This document shows positions 1 to 7,914 of a stretch of 38,407 bases of DNA, one piece after another. Below the pieces are notes generated by a model, which saw nothing but the letters and a program-made list of their open reading frames with translations, was not told where the DNA came from and searched no databases. A program made the translations under genes and the position numbers. How positions within the stretch are numbered: position 1 is the first letter of the stretch; each line of letters begins with the position of its first letter. Source of the stretch: Paramacrobiotus metropolitanus (taxonomy: Eukaryota > Tardigrada > Eutardigrada > Parachela > Macrobiotidae); the NCBI RefSeq assembly GCF_019649055.1, contig NW_026570579.1, forward strand, positions 1 to 38,407. The letters are read 5' to 3'.

Positions 1-619
1 CCAGGAGCGCGATTCGTTCGCCTATCCTATACGTGATAATTTCGTCGATGCCCCTTCTTGTCCGCTGTACATCACGTTGTATACACGGGCGATGGACCAG
101 AGTCGATCCGCGGGGTTCCGAATGTATCCGATACACCGTGCGATTCTAGTCGGTGTGTCATCCGCATTCCTTGCTGCTGCACTTTAAGTGACTTGATAAG
201 ATCTGGTTGGATAAGTTCAGCCATTCGTCCATTGTCGGTGGACGGCGACTGCTAATCCATAGTCGAGTCCAGGCGACGATTTGCATCATGAGTTGATGCG
301 TTAACCACTTTCCGGTTTCGCCTTCGACTTGTATGTTATTCGACAAGTCTTGTACCAGGATTGCAATGTCTGCCATTTTCCTTGGCACTCCGAATACTAC
401 GGACGACTTCGACGCACGCGGACTGTGCGATTAATGCTGACCGGGTCCTCCGGCTGTTCGTCCGGAAGACGCTCGCGTACATCGTCTGAGCTGGCCACTG
501 GGGTTCGTCGGTGTCCGCTCCATGGTTAAACATTTCTTTCATGTCGCCTCTGAATCCTTCAGTCCTATCGTGGTCGGAGATTGAATCCTTATCTTCAAGG
601 TCCGAGGCCTGATCGGATT
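1..619 (-). pseudogene. Continuation of the accessory coding region, decayed
   Basis: Still coding-like in composition and rich in GTCGG-type words, but the reading changes frame near 470 and 390. The last readable piece is a 76-codon segment (158-388) with a Trp-rich helix. No LTR, polypurine tract or stop of the element was identified before the window edge. Confidence 0.35.
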
Positions 620-1600
620 CTACATCGGACTGTTGCTTGATGTAGAAGGCTGAGATTGTTCGGGCGGAGTCGGTGGTCTTGGTGGGTTTCGCAGCCGACC
701 TCCTGAAGTCTTAGCCGGCTTTGTGCCGGTTCGTTCCATGACTTCCTTTAAATTTCCGTTCGACCGCCTCCTTGTCGCGGTTCTTGAGCCTTCTCTTCTG
801 CTCGGTCCTTTGTGGGCCGGCATCCGAAATATCCAAGTCGTCGGATGACTTATGCCGCTTAGCCGGATTAGCTTCGGCGTCTTAACCGTGGAGTCCGACT
901 TCGGTTTGGCCGGCTCCTTTGGTTTTGACTTGACTGGTTTCTTTTGATTCTGTCGCTTGCGGCTTGGCAGACTGTTTTGCTGCTTCCTTCTTGGCCTTCC
1001 GTTTATTCTTGTGGGATTTCGCGGAATTAGCCGAGTTGATGACCCTTGCGTCGAGATCATCGTCAATTTGGACAGAAGGTTGTCTAATCGGAGGGGAACT
1101 TTCATTTTGACGACGGTGGTTGTACCGTCTTCTTAGTCGACTTGGGTTCCGGGGCGGTGACTTTACGCTGAGTCGGCGTAGCCTCTTGTAGGGCTTTAGG
1201 TCGACTCCTTTCACTCGGTAGTGTTCTCCCATCTGTTTCATCACGTCGGCCATCTTCTCGGTAAGTCGGTCGTGGTCACGCCGAGCTTCCGTGGTTTGAC
1301 TATACTGGCACGTCGGATTCTCAGCGAATGCCAGAGTTCCCTATCCTCTGGGTACGCCATGTCGATGCAGACGTCCTGTTCCAACCTCGTCAAGTCCTTT
1401 ACATGTTGTAAGGCTAGGTCGTCATGAAATTCCCGCGACGAGTCTTGAGGTGGTTTCTCCTTGGCCGTACTCCGTTTGGTCGGTATGTTACCCGCCCGGT
1501 CATCGATTCGTTCGTTCGAGACTCGTCTATTGTTAGACGTGGACCAGAGTGAACGGAGGTCGGTTCGTCCCTTTGTGGTGACGTTTCGACCCTAATTCCG
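620..1600 (-). pseudogene. Accessory polyprotein C-terminal part, multiply frame-shifted
   Basis: Protein-like sequence (charged helices, then Lys-rich stretches) is spread over the three frames, with switches near 1,590, 1,290, 1,100, 880 and 720. Two short ORFs (882-1,253 and 620-1,105) each capture parts of it. A TTEA motif precedes one helix, as in the upstream repeats. Confidence 0.45.
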
Positions 1601-4600
1601 ACTCGCGCTTCCGAAGGGGATGTTGTGTCCATCGCCTCCTCAGTTTTCTTCGGTTTCGTCGGGGTGTTCCGAGGTGAGAACCTGAGTGGTTTCTCAGTCG
1701 TCGGTTGACTTGGCAGCTTAGTCGGCTGGGATGCTGATCGGGTCGGCGAAATCTGTTTTACCGGCGATCTGCCTCGTTTCGGCGTGGATCCCTTTGAAGG
1801 TGCCGCTGCCTTTCGGTGAATAGAGTCGTCGGAGTCGATGTTGTCCGCATTCTCCTCGTCTTCGCTACTATCCGACATCGTTATCGGAATCTTCTCGGTC
1901 ACTTCTTCTCCAGGCCGAGGTTGGATTTCCATGTAGGCACCCGGGTTGATGCTCGATTGCGGAGGCGTTGAATTGTCTGGATCATGTTCGTCCAGCGGGA
2001 GTTGTCGTAACGCCTGCTTTCCGCATCTTAGAGTCACCAACCGTCTCAGGACTTTGTCTCTATCCTGGATAGTAGCGTGGATCTTCTGGGCCATTTGAGT
2101 CTGTTGCTCTTCCGTCATGGTCCGATCTCGGATACCTCCTTGAAGTTGTGCTTCGTAGAGTATCCGTTGAAGGTCCAGCGTTTTAGCTTGGCCGACTAAT
2201 TTCTTATGAACGGCCGGGGTGAACAAGGCTTTCGCTCCCATCACTTTCCGTGACGGGCTCGGCTTCTCTTCGGCTGGTGGTAGGGGAGGCGGGGTTGCCT
2301 TCAGGATTTCCAAGAGTTGTTCCTTGGTCCTGACTGGGACTGGTGATGGCGACTTCGACGGGAAGAGCCGCCTGCGTGGTCCATGCTCTTCGACGTTATC
2401 CGTCGTTTTTGGCTTCCGTGCAAACTTTGGTGAGTTCGATCCGCCTGGTTGGAGGATAAGTCGACCGTCAGGTGTTCGTTCACTCTGAGGTTCTCTTTGT
2501 GAGAGCCCAGGTAACGTTGTAGGTCGTTCTAGGGGTTTAGGTCGGATTACTTCTGTTGTTCCGACTTCCTCCGACGTATCCATCGGTTCGTCATCGCCTT
2601 CAAGTGGAGGGACTGGCACTTCGTCCATCGGCTCGTCTGGGTGACTCACCGGTGGAACTACCTGTGTCGGTTTGACAGGTTGTACCTTTGGCTTTTTCGC
2701 GGATGGCGGTCTCCTCGATTTCTTCTGTTCTTCCGCTTCTTTCCGTTTGTAGAAGTCGTCTACAAAGGACTGAATCATGGCTACTAAAGTTTGTAGCCGT
2801 TCCTGATTCTTAGCCGACCACACTGTCGTTGGTCGAAGGATAAATCGGGCTTCCTTGGTATTGTTCTCCAAGTGTCCGAGGTTGATGTCGATCTGACAAT
2901 ACTGTGGACTCCGCTGGTCGGTTTCGTCCATCATTTTTCGGAGTTCGACTATAACAGCGTCCGCTCGCAGTAACTGTGTGTTGACTGCTTTTATCCATTC
3001 AAGGTCGGGTTTGGCTGGTGGGGCCGGAGGTGGAAGTCGGACTGAGTCGAAGCTCGGTTTCCGGGCCGTCTGGATCTTTGTGATCCGAGACGGCCGACCT
3101 TCAGCCATGGCGTTTGTTGCCACGCTGGTTGACTCTTGTTCCTTGTCCCGTTCCTTCTCTTCCTCGTACTCGTTTACTCTGGTTTCCAACCATGATGTAG
3201 TACGAATCAGGTGTTGTCGAGTCCTGGTCGTTTGGGGGGCGTCCGGATGACAAAGTCGTCGTATAAACCGAGCGTTGTTTCCCCAGGCCAGGATGTCTCG
3301 ATCCAAGTCGTTTGCTTCCTGACTGTTGTCGACGCAAAAATTTCTGCGTGCTCTCATCTCTGTGATGAGTTCCGCTACTCGGGCCAACAGTTTGACTATA
3401 TGTGGCGCGACCGTACTCGGCAACTCATCCGTGTCCGGTATGGCTTCCATGATCCGAGCTTCTGTAGCCGGAGACATGGGCCGGTCGGCCATTTCCATCG
3501 GTTTCGATTGAGCCAAACTCATTGTTGAGGTCGGCTGGAGCTGAATCCGAGCTGCTGTCGAGGTCGGCTGACTCGAAGTGTTCGGCTGTTGTGAACCGGA
3601 TGCGCCTTGTTGCGTTTCCTTCCGGTATCTCTCAAGTCGTTCCTGACGTGTCTTATCCGTCATCCATTTGCGTCGGAGCATGTCGTACTCCGCCTCTATG
3701 TCTTGGATGTGCATCTGGGAAATCTTAAGTTGATCTCCGATTGCTGTCCGTATGTTGCGGATGGTCGGATCTGTTCCGTCCATACTGTCGACTTGTCGTT
3801 GTAAGTCGGCAGCAATCTTCTTAGCACGAGCCAACCTCTGATCAAGCTCTGCCCGCTGTTCGGCCATTGTGGGCTCGGGCGGTTGCTGTGAAGTAGTCGG
3901 CTGTGACTGAGTGGAGGTCGGCTGAACCCTTTGTGGGTTAGCTTCTAGGACTTTCCACAAATCTTCGACCCGCCTTGAGCAGATAGTATACTGCTGGTCC
4001 AAGGCGTCACGCATCTGTTTCTCCGTAGCGTTGTTAGGGTCGAGCTCCCGGAGTTGTTTTCCGAGCTTCTCCATAATTTCGACTGCTTCTCGGTATTGAT
4101 CTTCAACTTCACCGATGTTGACTTCTTTTTGTTCAACTACTTCGGTGAATGGAAGTTCGACGTCGAGTCCAACTGATGGGACTGGGGAAGGTGTTCTCTC
4201 CCGAGCTGGCACTGGCGCTCCCGCTTTGTTCGGGTTTGCCAAGTACTGTTTGACGTAATCGATCACCGACTGAAGTGCTTCGATAAGCCGGTCTCGGTTC
4301 GGACCCGGCGGTGGAATCTCCCATGAGCCTAGAGTATCGGCCCAATCCAACTCGAGTCGTAATGCTCGGTCGATCCGGGTGAGGTCGGTTTCCTCTTGTT
4401 CCGTTAAGGTTCCACTGAGTCGGTGAAAGAAGATATCGGCTAAATCCTGTCCAGCTTGGGTAATTATGTCCATGTTGGCGACTGGGTTTTCCATCGGTGT
4501 CGTGCCGACTAGAGTCATCACCGCTGTCGTAGTCGGTGCTGCTCGGCGAGGTGGCGATGGAGTCGGAATCCGCTTAGAGTATGCCGGTTCCGCGTCGAGG

Positions 4601-5316
4601 ATCTCTGTGATCCGTTCGACTACCGACCTGAGTTGCCGTTCGTCGGCCTCAGTTGGTTCGGTTTTGCTGATAAGGATATCCGCCTTTTTCAGGTAGGCCA
4701 TCAGGTCGTTCATTTTCTGTCTCGCCACTTTAAGGGTTTCAGGGTCGGACGGTGTCTCGTTGACAAAGGATCGCTGGAGGTGTTCCAGTAGATTCCACCC
4801 GTCGGTTATTATTCCAGCCATCTTTTCCCTGCGGCTTTTCCGCATTGCCGAGTGCATTTCCATAGCCGATGAGGTCGATGGTAATGCATCCGAGGTCTCC
4901 GTGTCGGAGTCGGCTGGTCGGCGTTGGCTTCGTTCGTACTCTACCAGCTGATCTGTAGCCTGCACTACCTGTTGAAGGTGGGCTTCCGATTCGACCACAC
5001 CCGATTGTGTCAGGTTCTTCAGCAATTCTATGCGGCTGGTAAGTTCGGCGGTGGTCCTTGGGACATTATGTTCGAGTCCTCTTTTGGCTCGCCGTCGTAC
5101 TCGCTTCAGGAGGTCCTCTGCTAGTTGTATTTTACTTCGGGCATACTTAATTACCAGCTCGGTAGATGGTAATGTCGACGTTGCGGCCTGTGTGGTCGTC
5201 GTCGACGGTAAGGTTAGAATGCTCCGGTTGTCGGCATTAAGTTTCGACAATAGTTCAACTCCTGGCTGTACTAGCTGTTGATGCGCCAACGTCTGTGGCA
5301 TCCCGCTTCGGATCAA
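1414..5316 (-). CDS. Accessory polyprotein, third segment, 1300 aa of helical repeats
   Basis: Unrecognised. It contains at least seven divergent helical-hairpin repeats of about 60-130 residues (around residues 45-150, 160-250, 280-370, 400-460, 490-560, 640-740 and 780-880), separated by low-complexity Pro/Thr/Ser/Gln linkers. The second helix of several units begins with T-x-(A/E)(E/D)...LR. Residues about 890-1300 are largely disordered, with many Pro, Lys, Arg and Ser, and an acidic serine cluster (SSEDEE). The first codon is TTG, so the N-terminus is not a true start. From about plus coordinate 1,600 a different frame carries the protein-like reading, so the last 60 residues are probably out of frame. 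No enzymatic motif is visible. Confidence 0.65.
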   Translation of the reverse strand: MIRSGMPQTLAHQQLVQPGVELLSKLNADNRSILTLPSTTTTQAATSTLPSTELVIKYARSKIQLAEDLLKRVRRRAKRGLEHNVPRTTAELTSRIELLKNLTQSGVVESEAHLQQVVQATDQLVEYERSQRRPADSDTETSDALPSTSSAMEMHSAMRKSRREKMAGIITDGWNLLEHLQRSFVNETPSDPETLKVARQKMNDLMAYLKKADILISKTEPTEADERQLRSVVERITEILDAEPAYSKRIPTPSPPRRAAPTTTAVMTLVGTTPMENPVANMDIITQAGQDLADIFFHRLSGTLTEQEETDLTRIDRALRLELDWADTLGSWEIPPPGPNRDRLIEALQSVIDYVKQYLANPNKAGAPVPARERTPSPVPSVGLDVELPFTEVVEQKEVNIGEVEDQYREAVEIMEKLGKQLRELDPNNATEKQMRDALDQQYTICSRRVEDLWKVLEANPQRVQPTSTQSQPTTSQQPPEPTMAEQRAELDQRLARAKKIAADLQRQVDSMDGTDPTIRNIRTAIGDQLKISQMHIQDIEAEYDMLRRKWMTDKTRQERLERYRKETQQGASGSQQPNTSSQPTSTAARIQLQPTSTMSLAQSKPMEMADRPMSPATEARIMEAIPDTDELPSTVAPHIVKLLARVAELITEMRARRNFCVDNSQEANDLDRDILAWGNNARFIRRLCHPDAPQTTRTRQHLIRTTSWLETRVNEYEEEKERDKEQESTSVATNAMAEGRPSRITKIQTARKPSFDSVRLPPPAPPAKPDLEWIKAVNTQLLRADAVIVELRKMMDETDQRSPQYCQIDINLGHLENNTKEARFILRPTTVWSAKNQERLQTLVAMIQSFVDDFYKRKEAEEQKKSRRPPSAKKPKVQPVKPTQVVPPVSHPDEPMDEVPVPPLEGDDEPMDTSEEVGTTEVIRPKPLERPTTLPGLSQREPQSERTPDGRLILQPGGSNSPKFARKPKTTDNVEEHGPRRRLFPSKSPSPVPVRTKEQLLEILKATPPPLPPAEEKPSPSRKVMGAKALFTPAVHKKLVGQAKTLDLQRILYEAQLQGGIRDRTMTEEQQTQMAQKIHATIQDRDKVLRRLVTLRCGKQALRQLPLDEHDPDNSTPPQSSINPGAYMEIQPRPGEEVTEKIPITMSDSSEDEENADNIDSDDSIHRKAAAPSKGSTPKRGRSPVKQISPTRSASQPTKLPSQPTTEKPLRFSPRNTPTKPKKTEEAMDTTSPSEARVGIRVETSPQRDEPTSVHSGPRLTIDESRTNESMTGRVTYRPNGVRPRRNHLKTRRGNFMTT

Positions 5317-5480
5317 ATTTTGACTAACTCTATGTGAGTTGTGAAGTCGTTTATCTTCTGCAAGGCGAAGCGTTCCAAGCCTTGTCGGGAACGTTCGTAT
5401 ACCTTTGTCAGAATTTGCTTAGCCTCCTCCACGGCGGCTTTTGCGTCAGCGAATGTCTTTTCGCCGTCTACAGCTGGTGG
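5317..5480 (-). pseudogene. Accessory polyprotein, frame-broken bridge
   Basis: A clear amphipathic helical repeat lies in a third frame (stop TGA near 5,312), overlapping the end of the 414-aa ORF and the start of the 1300-aa ORF. It joins the two into one continuous repeat pattern, which argues for one ancestral ORF. Confidence 0.5.
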
Positions 5481-6712
5481 CTAAGGCCTGTGGTCTTCGC
5501 CGATCGCGGTGTAGCGGTTAGTTGAATCATGTGTTGTTCAACCTGAATTAGTTTATCGAGTTCCGTAAGGCTGTCAGACACTTGTTTGTACTGATTCAGC
5601 AGGACTTGGAACTTCTGGGGATGGTCGGCTCCGCTTGTTGGGAGGTTCTGCATCCGCTCCCTAATTGTGTTGGACTGGTTGGTCGCTTCGTCCCGTCTCC
5701 GTTTCAGTGTTTCGAGCGTCCGCAGACGTACCGGGTCGAACACTTGTGTATTCGGCGGTTGAGTTCCGCTATCGACCTGTGTGGTCGGTAGTGGGGGAGG
5801 CGACGATATCGGTGAAGTCCTAATGGCCCCCGGTTGTAACGTCGTCGGTTGGACGTTATCCGTTTGTGAGGTCGGAGATTTTTCCATTAAGACAGCCGTC
5901 TTCACCTGATCCATGGCTGTTCGGAGTCGGTGTTTGTCCACCTCTGTGGTGGGCAAACCGTACCGAGTAAGATCTTCAGTTAGCCCTATGTGAGCTATGA
6001 GATCATTAATTTTCCGAACTGGATCTAAGTCGGTGGGGTTCTGGATTCCATTGGCTATCCGTCCATAGATGGCTTGGAGGGCTTCTTTGCCGTCGAGGAT
6101 GGTTTTCCAGACTTCTGTCGTCTGGTCATCCTGTCCAATCTGAAGTGCCATTGCATGATACCTGAGTTGGGGGACCTGTTGTTCGGTTCCGCCCGTCTGG
6201 CTCTGGATTATCTGTTGAATCCTTCGGTAATGCATGTTAAGTCGGACGGCTTGGTCATCTGTCGTTATCCCGTCTCGTAGTTCGAGTAATTGGCGGGCGA
6301 TGCGCAAGCTTCGGTGGAGGTCATTAACTATCTGAGCTCTGTTGGCGATAGCTGGTAAATCTCCACCCTGCGTCATCCTTATGCCGTCGAGGATTCGATT
6401 TCCGACCTCTATGGCGGCCCGTACATCCGTTATCTGAGGGGTTGGTACGGCTGACGACCTCCGTTCCGCTGCTTCCAAATTTTGGGTCAGGTGGTGATGA
6501 CGGTCGATTCGGTTTTGCGCGTTCTGTATCCTTGTTCGGATAACGATCAGTTCTGCCGTAGTTGCTGGCAGTCCGGTAGTCAAGTACGACTGGAGTCCTG
6601 CCATGTAGTCACGAATGACCTTCCCGTTATGTTCGAGGGCTTGCCATTCGGGAGTTCTGGCCTGTGTATCCTCCGTAACCGCGCCCATTCGTTCCACGAC
6701 TATTCCAGCCAT
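5468..6712 (-). CDS. Accessory polyprotein, second segment, 414 aa
   Basis: Unrecognised, mainly alpha-helical. At least four repeat units of about 70-110 residues can be seen, each with a helix of the type xxLxxAxxLLxxI, a short turn often containing TTAE, TTEV or TDxD, then a second helix starting LRxAI/V. Proline-rich linkers separate them (about residues 280-330, with LPTTQVD). The open frame extends upstream of the first ATG to about 6,795. Near its end the helical reading shifts to another frame. It could be a spectrin-like structural or scaffold protein; that is inference from pattern only. Confidence 0.65.
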   Translation of the reverse strand: MAGIVVERMGAVTEDTQARTPEWQALEHNGKVIRDYMAGLQSYLTTGLPATTAELIVIRTRIQNAQNRIDRHHHLTQNLEAAERRSSAVPTPQITDVRAAIEVGNRILDGIRMTQGGDLPAIANRAQIVNDLHRSLRIARQLLELRDGITTDDQAVRLNMHYRRIQQIIQSQTGGTEQQVPQLRYHAMALQIGQDDQTTEVWKTILDGKEALQAIYGRIANGIQNPTDLDPVRKINDLIAHIGLTEDLTRYGLPTTEVDKHRLRTAMDQVKTAVLMEKSPTSQTDNVQPTTLQPGAIRTSPISSPPPLPTTQVDSGTQPPNTQVFDPVRLRTLETLKRRRDEATNQSNTIRERMQNLPTSGADHPQKFQVLLNQYKQVSDSLTELDKLIQVEQHMIQLTATPRSAKTTGLSHQL

Positions 6713-7110
6713 TCGTAGAAATGCCCGTAGCTCCTGCAGTGTTGGGAGCGGCAGTACAGGTGGTCCTTGTGGGACCTGCTGTATCGGGTTGGTTGGGGGC
6801 CGGTACCATTATTGGTGGCGCATCCGGTTTGACATTCACCGCTATCATTGTCAGGGGTTGACTCTGTCGGGACGGCCGCTGGTTGGGTCGTCGTCGGTTG
6901 GAGTGCTCGGATTTCGTTCTCCTTCTCCATATATTTCTTTTGTCCAGTGGTCAATCAGTTCAAGATTGCCCTGGACGGCTTGAGAGTAATGTTCCTTGCC
7001 GGGTCGAGGGTGGCCAGGCGTTCCTTCGTCGCATTTATCTCATGGAGTGGCTCCCCAAGTTTCTGCGCTAGGGCGTCCAGCCGGGCTAGTCGGATTACTC
7101 TCATCAATCA
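6713..7110 (-). pseudogene. Accessory polyprotein, frame-broken bridge
   Basis: Protein-like reading (a Leu/Glu-rich helix, then a Pro/Thr linker with a PTTTQP motif) continues from the 232-aa ORF to the 414-aa ORF, but across all three frames, switching near 7,095, 6,990, 6,930 and 6,800. The 232-aa and 414-aa ORFs are themselves in the same frame. Small indels (mutation or assembly error) best explain this; no slippery site was found. Confidence 0.5.
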
Positions 7111-7738
7111 CCGCCTGTGTGGTCGGTGCTGAGACTCCGGACGAGCGCAAGTTTCGTTCCTCGGCTCGTATCTTCCTTTCCAGGTGAGCCGCTGAGTCGG
7201 TTAATTGTCGTTCTTCCCGCTCGATCCGTCTTATCTCGGCCGAGTAGTTCTCCGATGCATGGGGGATTCTTGAGTAACTCATTCTGAGTTTAACTGCCTC
7301 CTTCATCGCATCCTCCTTTTGGATACGGAGTTTTCCGATCTCCAACGACGGTGTTCGGCCAGGCACTTGTTGGCCTGCCGAAGTCGACGGAGTTGGCTGG
7401 GACGTCGGTACGACAACCTGTGTGGTTATCGAGAAAGGGTCTGTTTCTGGGTCTCCCAGTCTCTGGGCCACATTTCGAGCTACTGCCTGTTGGCAGATTC
7501 GGAGGGATTGCTGTTCCCTTTCGTAAAGCAAGTTGTTAGCTTGGTTCAAGCGTGTTTCGTTGAAGGAGAGTTGACCTAGTAACGCCGCTCGGTAGGCCGA
7601 CCGCGAATTATCCGATCGCGATGTCGAGCGATGACTCGTGTAAGAAGTCGGGTAGGGCTGTGATCGGTTCGATCCGCTGCCACTACGTCCGCTATTTGAT
7701 TCGCTGGAAGGTGGGTCGTGTCGGTGACGGCCTGACAT
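7040..7738 (-). CDS. Accessory ORF, first segment, 232 aa
   Basis: No family recognised. It starts with a Ser/Arg/Pro-rich tail, then two long charged helices (about residues 48-95 and 130-205) rich in Arg, Glu and Leu, separated by a Pro/Thr linker, ending with an APTTQAV motif. No signal peptide or membrane segment is present, so it is not an envelope protein despite the env position. After residue 215 the helical reading continues in another frame, so this is probably only the N-terminal part of the large accessory polyprotein that continues to the left end of the window. Confidence 0.65.
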   Translation of the reverse strand: MSGRHRHDPPSSESNSGRSGSGSNRSQPYPTSYTSHRSTSRSDNSRSAYRAALLGQLSFNETRLNQANNLLYEREQQSLRICQQAVARNVAQRLGDPETDPFSITTQVVVPTSQPTPSTSAGQQVPGRTPSLEIGKLRIQKEDAMKEAVKLRMSYSRIPHASENYSAEIRRIEREERQLTDSAAHLERKIRAEERNLRSSGVSAPTTQAVIDESNPTSPAGRPSAETWGATP

Positions 7739-7747
7739 TGTTGCCTG

Positions 7748-7766
7748 CTGTCAAGGAAAGGAAATA
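7748..7766 (-). other. Predicted splice acceptor before the accessory ORF
   Basis: Element sense reads TTTCCTTTCCTTGACAG, a polypyrimidine tract ending in AG, 10 bases before the accessory ATG at 7,738. This suggests a spliced subgenomic mRNA, as for retroviral env. The donor was not identified. Confidence 0.5.
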
Positions 7767-7883
7767 CGGCGCGTTAGAATTCTACCAACTCCCGTACATT
7801 CAACTGAAGATGTTCCGGTCAACTGAAGAGGTTCCATTTCGACACCAAAGGTCCATCTATATCTAGCTACTGTTAAGCTACCT

Positions 7884-7911
7884 AAAACTTATTCTAAGTT
7901 TTACGCCTATG
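7884..7911 (-). promoter_or_regulatory. Post-pol hairpin and shared word CATAGGCGT
   Basis: Just after the pol stop lies a perfect inverted repeat, AAAACTTA-TTC-TAAGTTTT on the plus strand (7,884-7,902), next to ACGCCTATG (7,903-7,911; CATAGGCGT in element sense). The same 9-mer occurs in the leader (20,547-20,555) and in the second locus (36,525-36,533). Confidence 0.5.
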
Positions 7912-7914
7912 GCC

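Noticed and set aside
5300-5330. AAAATTT near the 414-aa/1300-aa junction as a frameshift heptamer
   Set aside because: Its codon phase is wrong for a -1 slip from the upstream frame.
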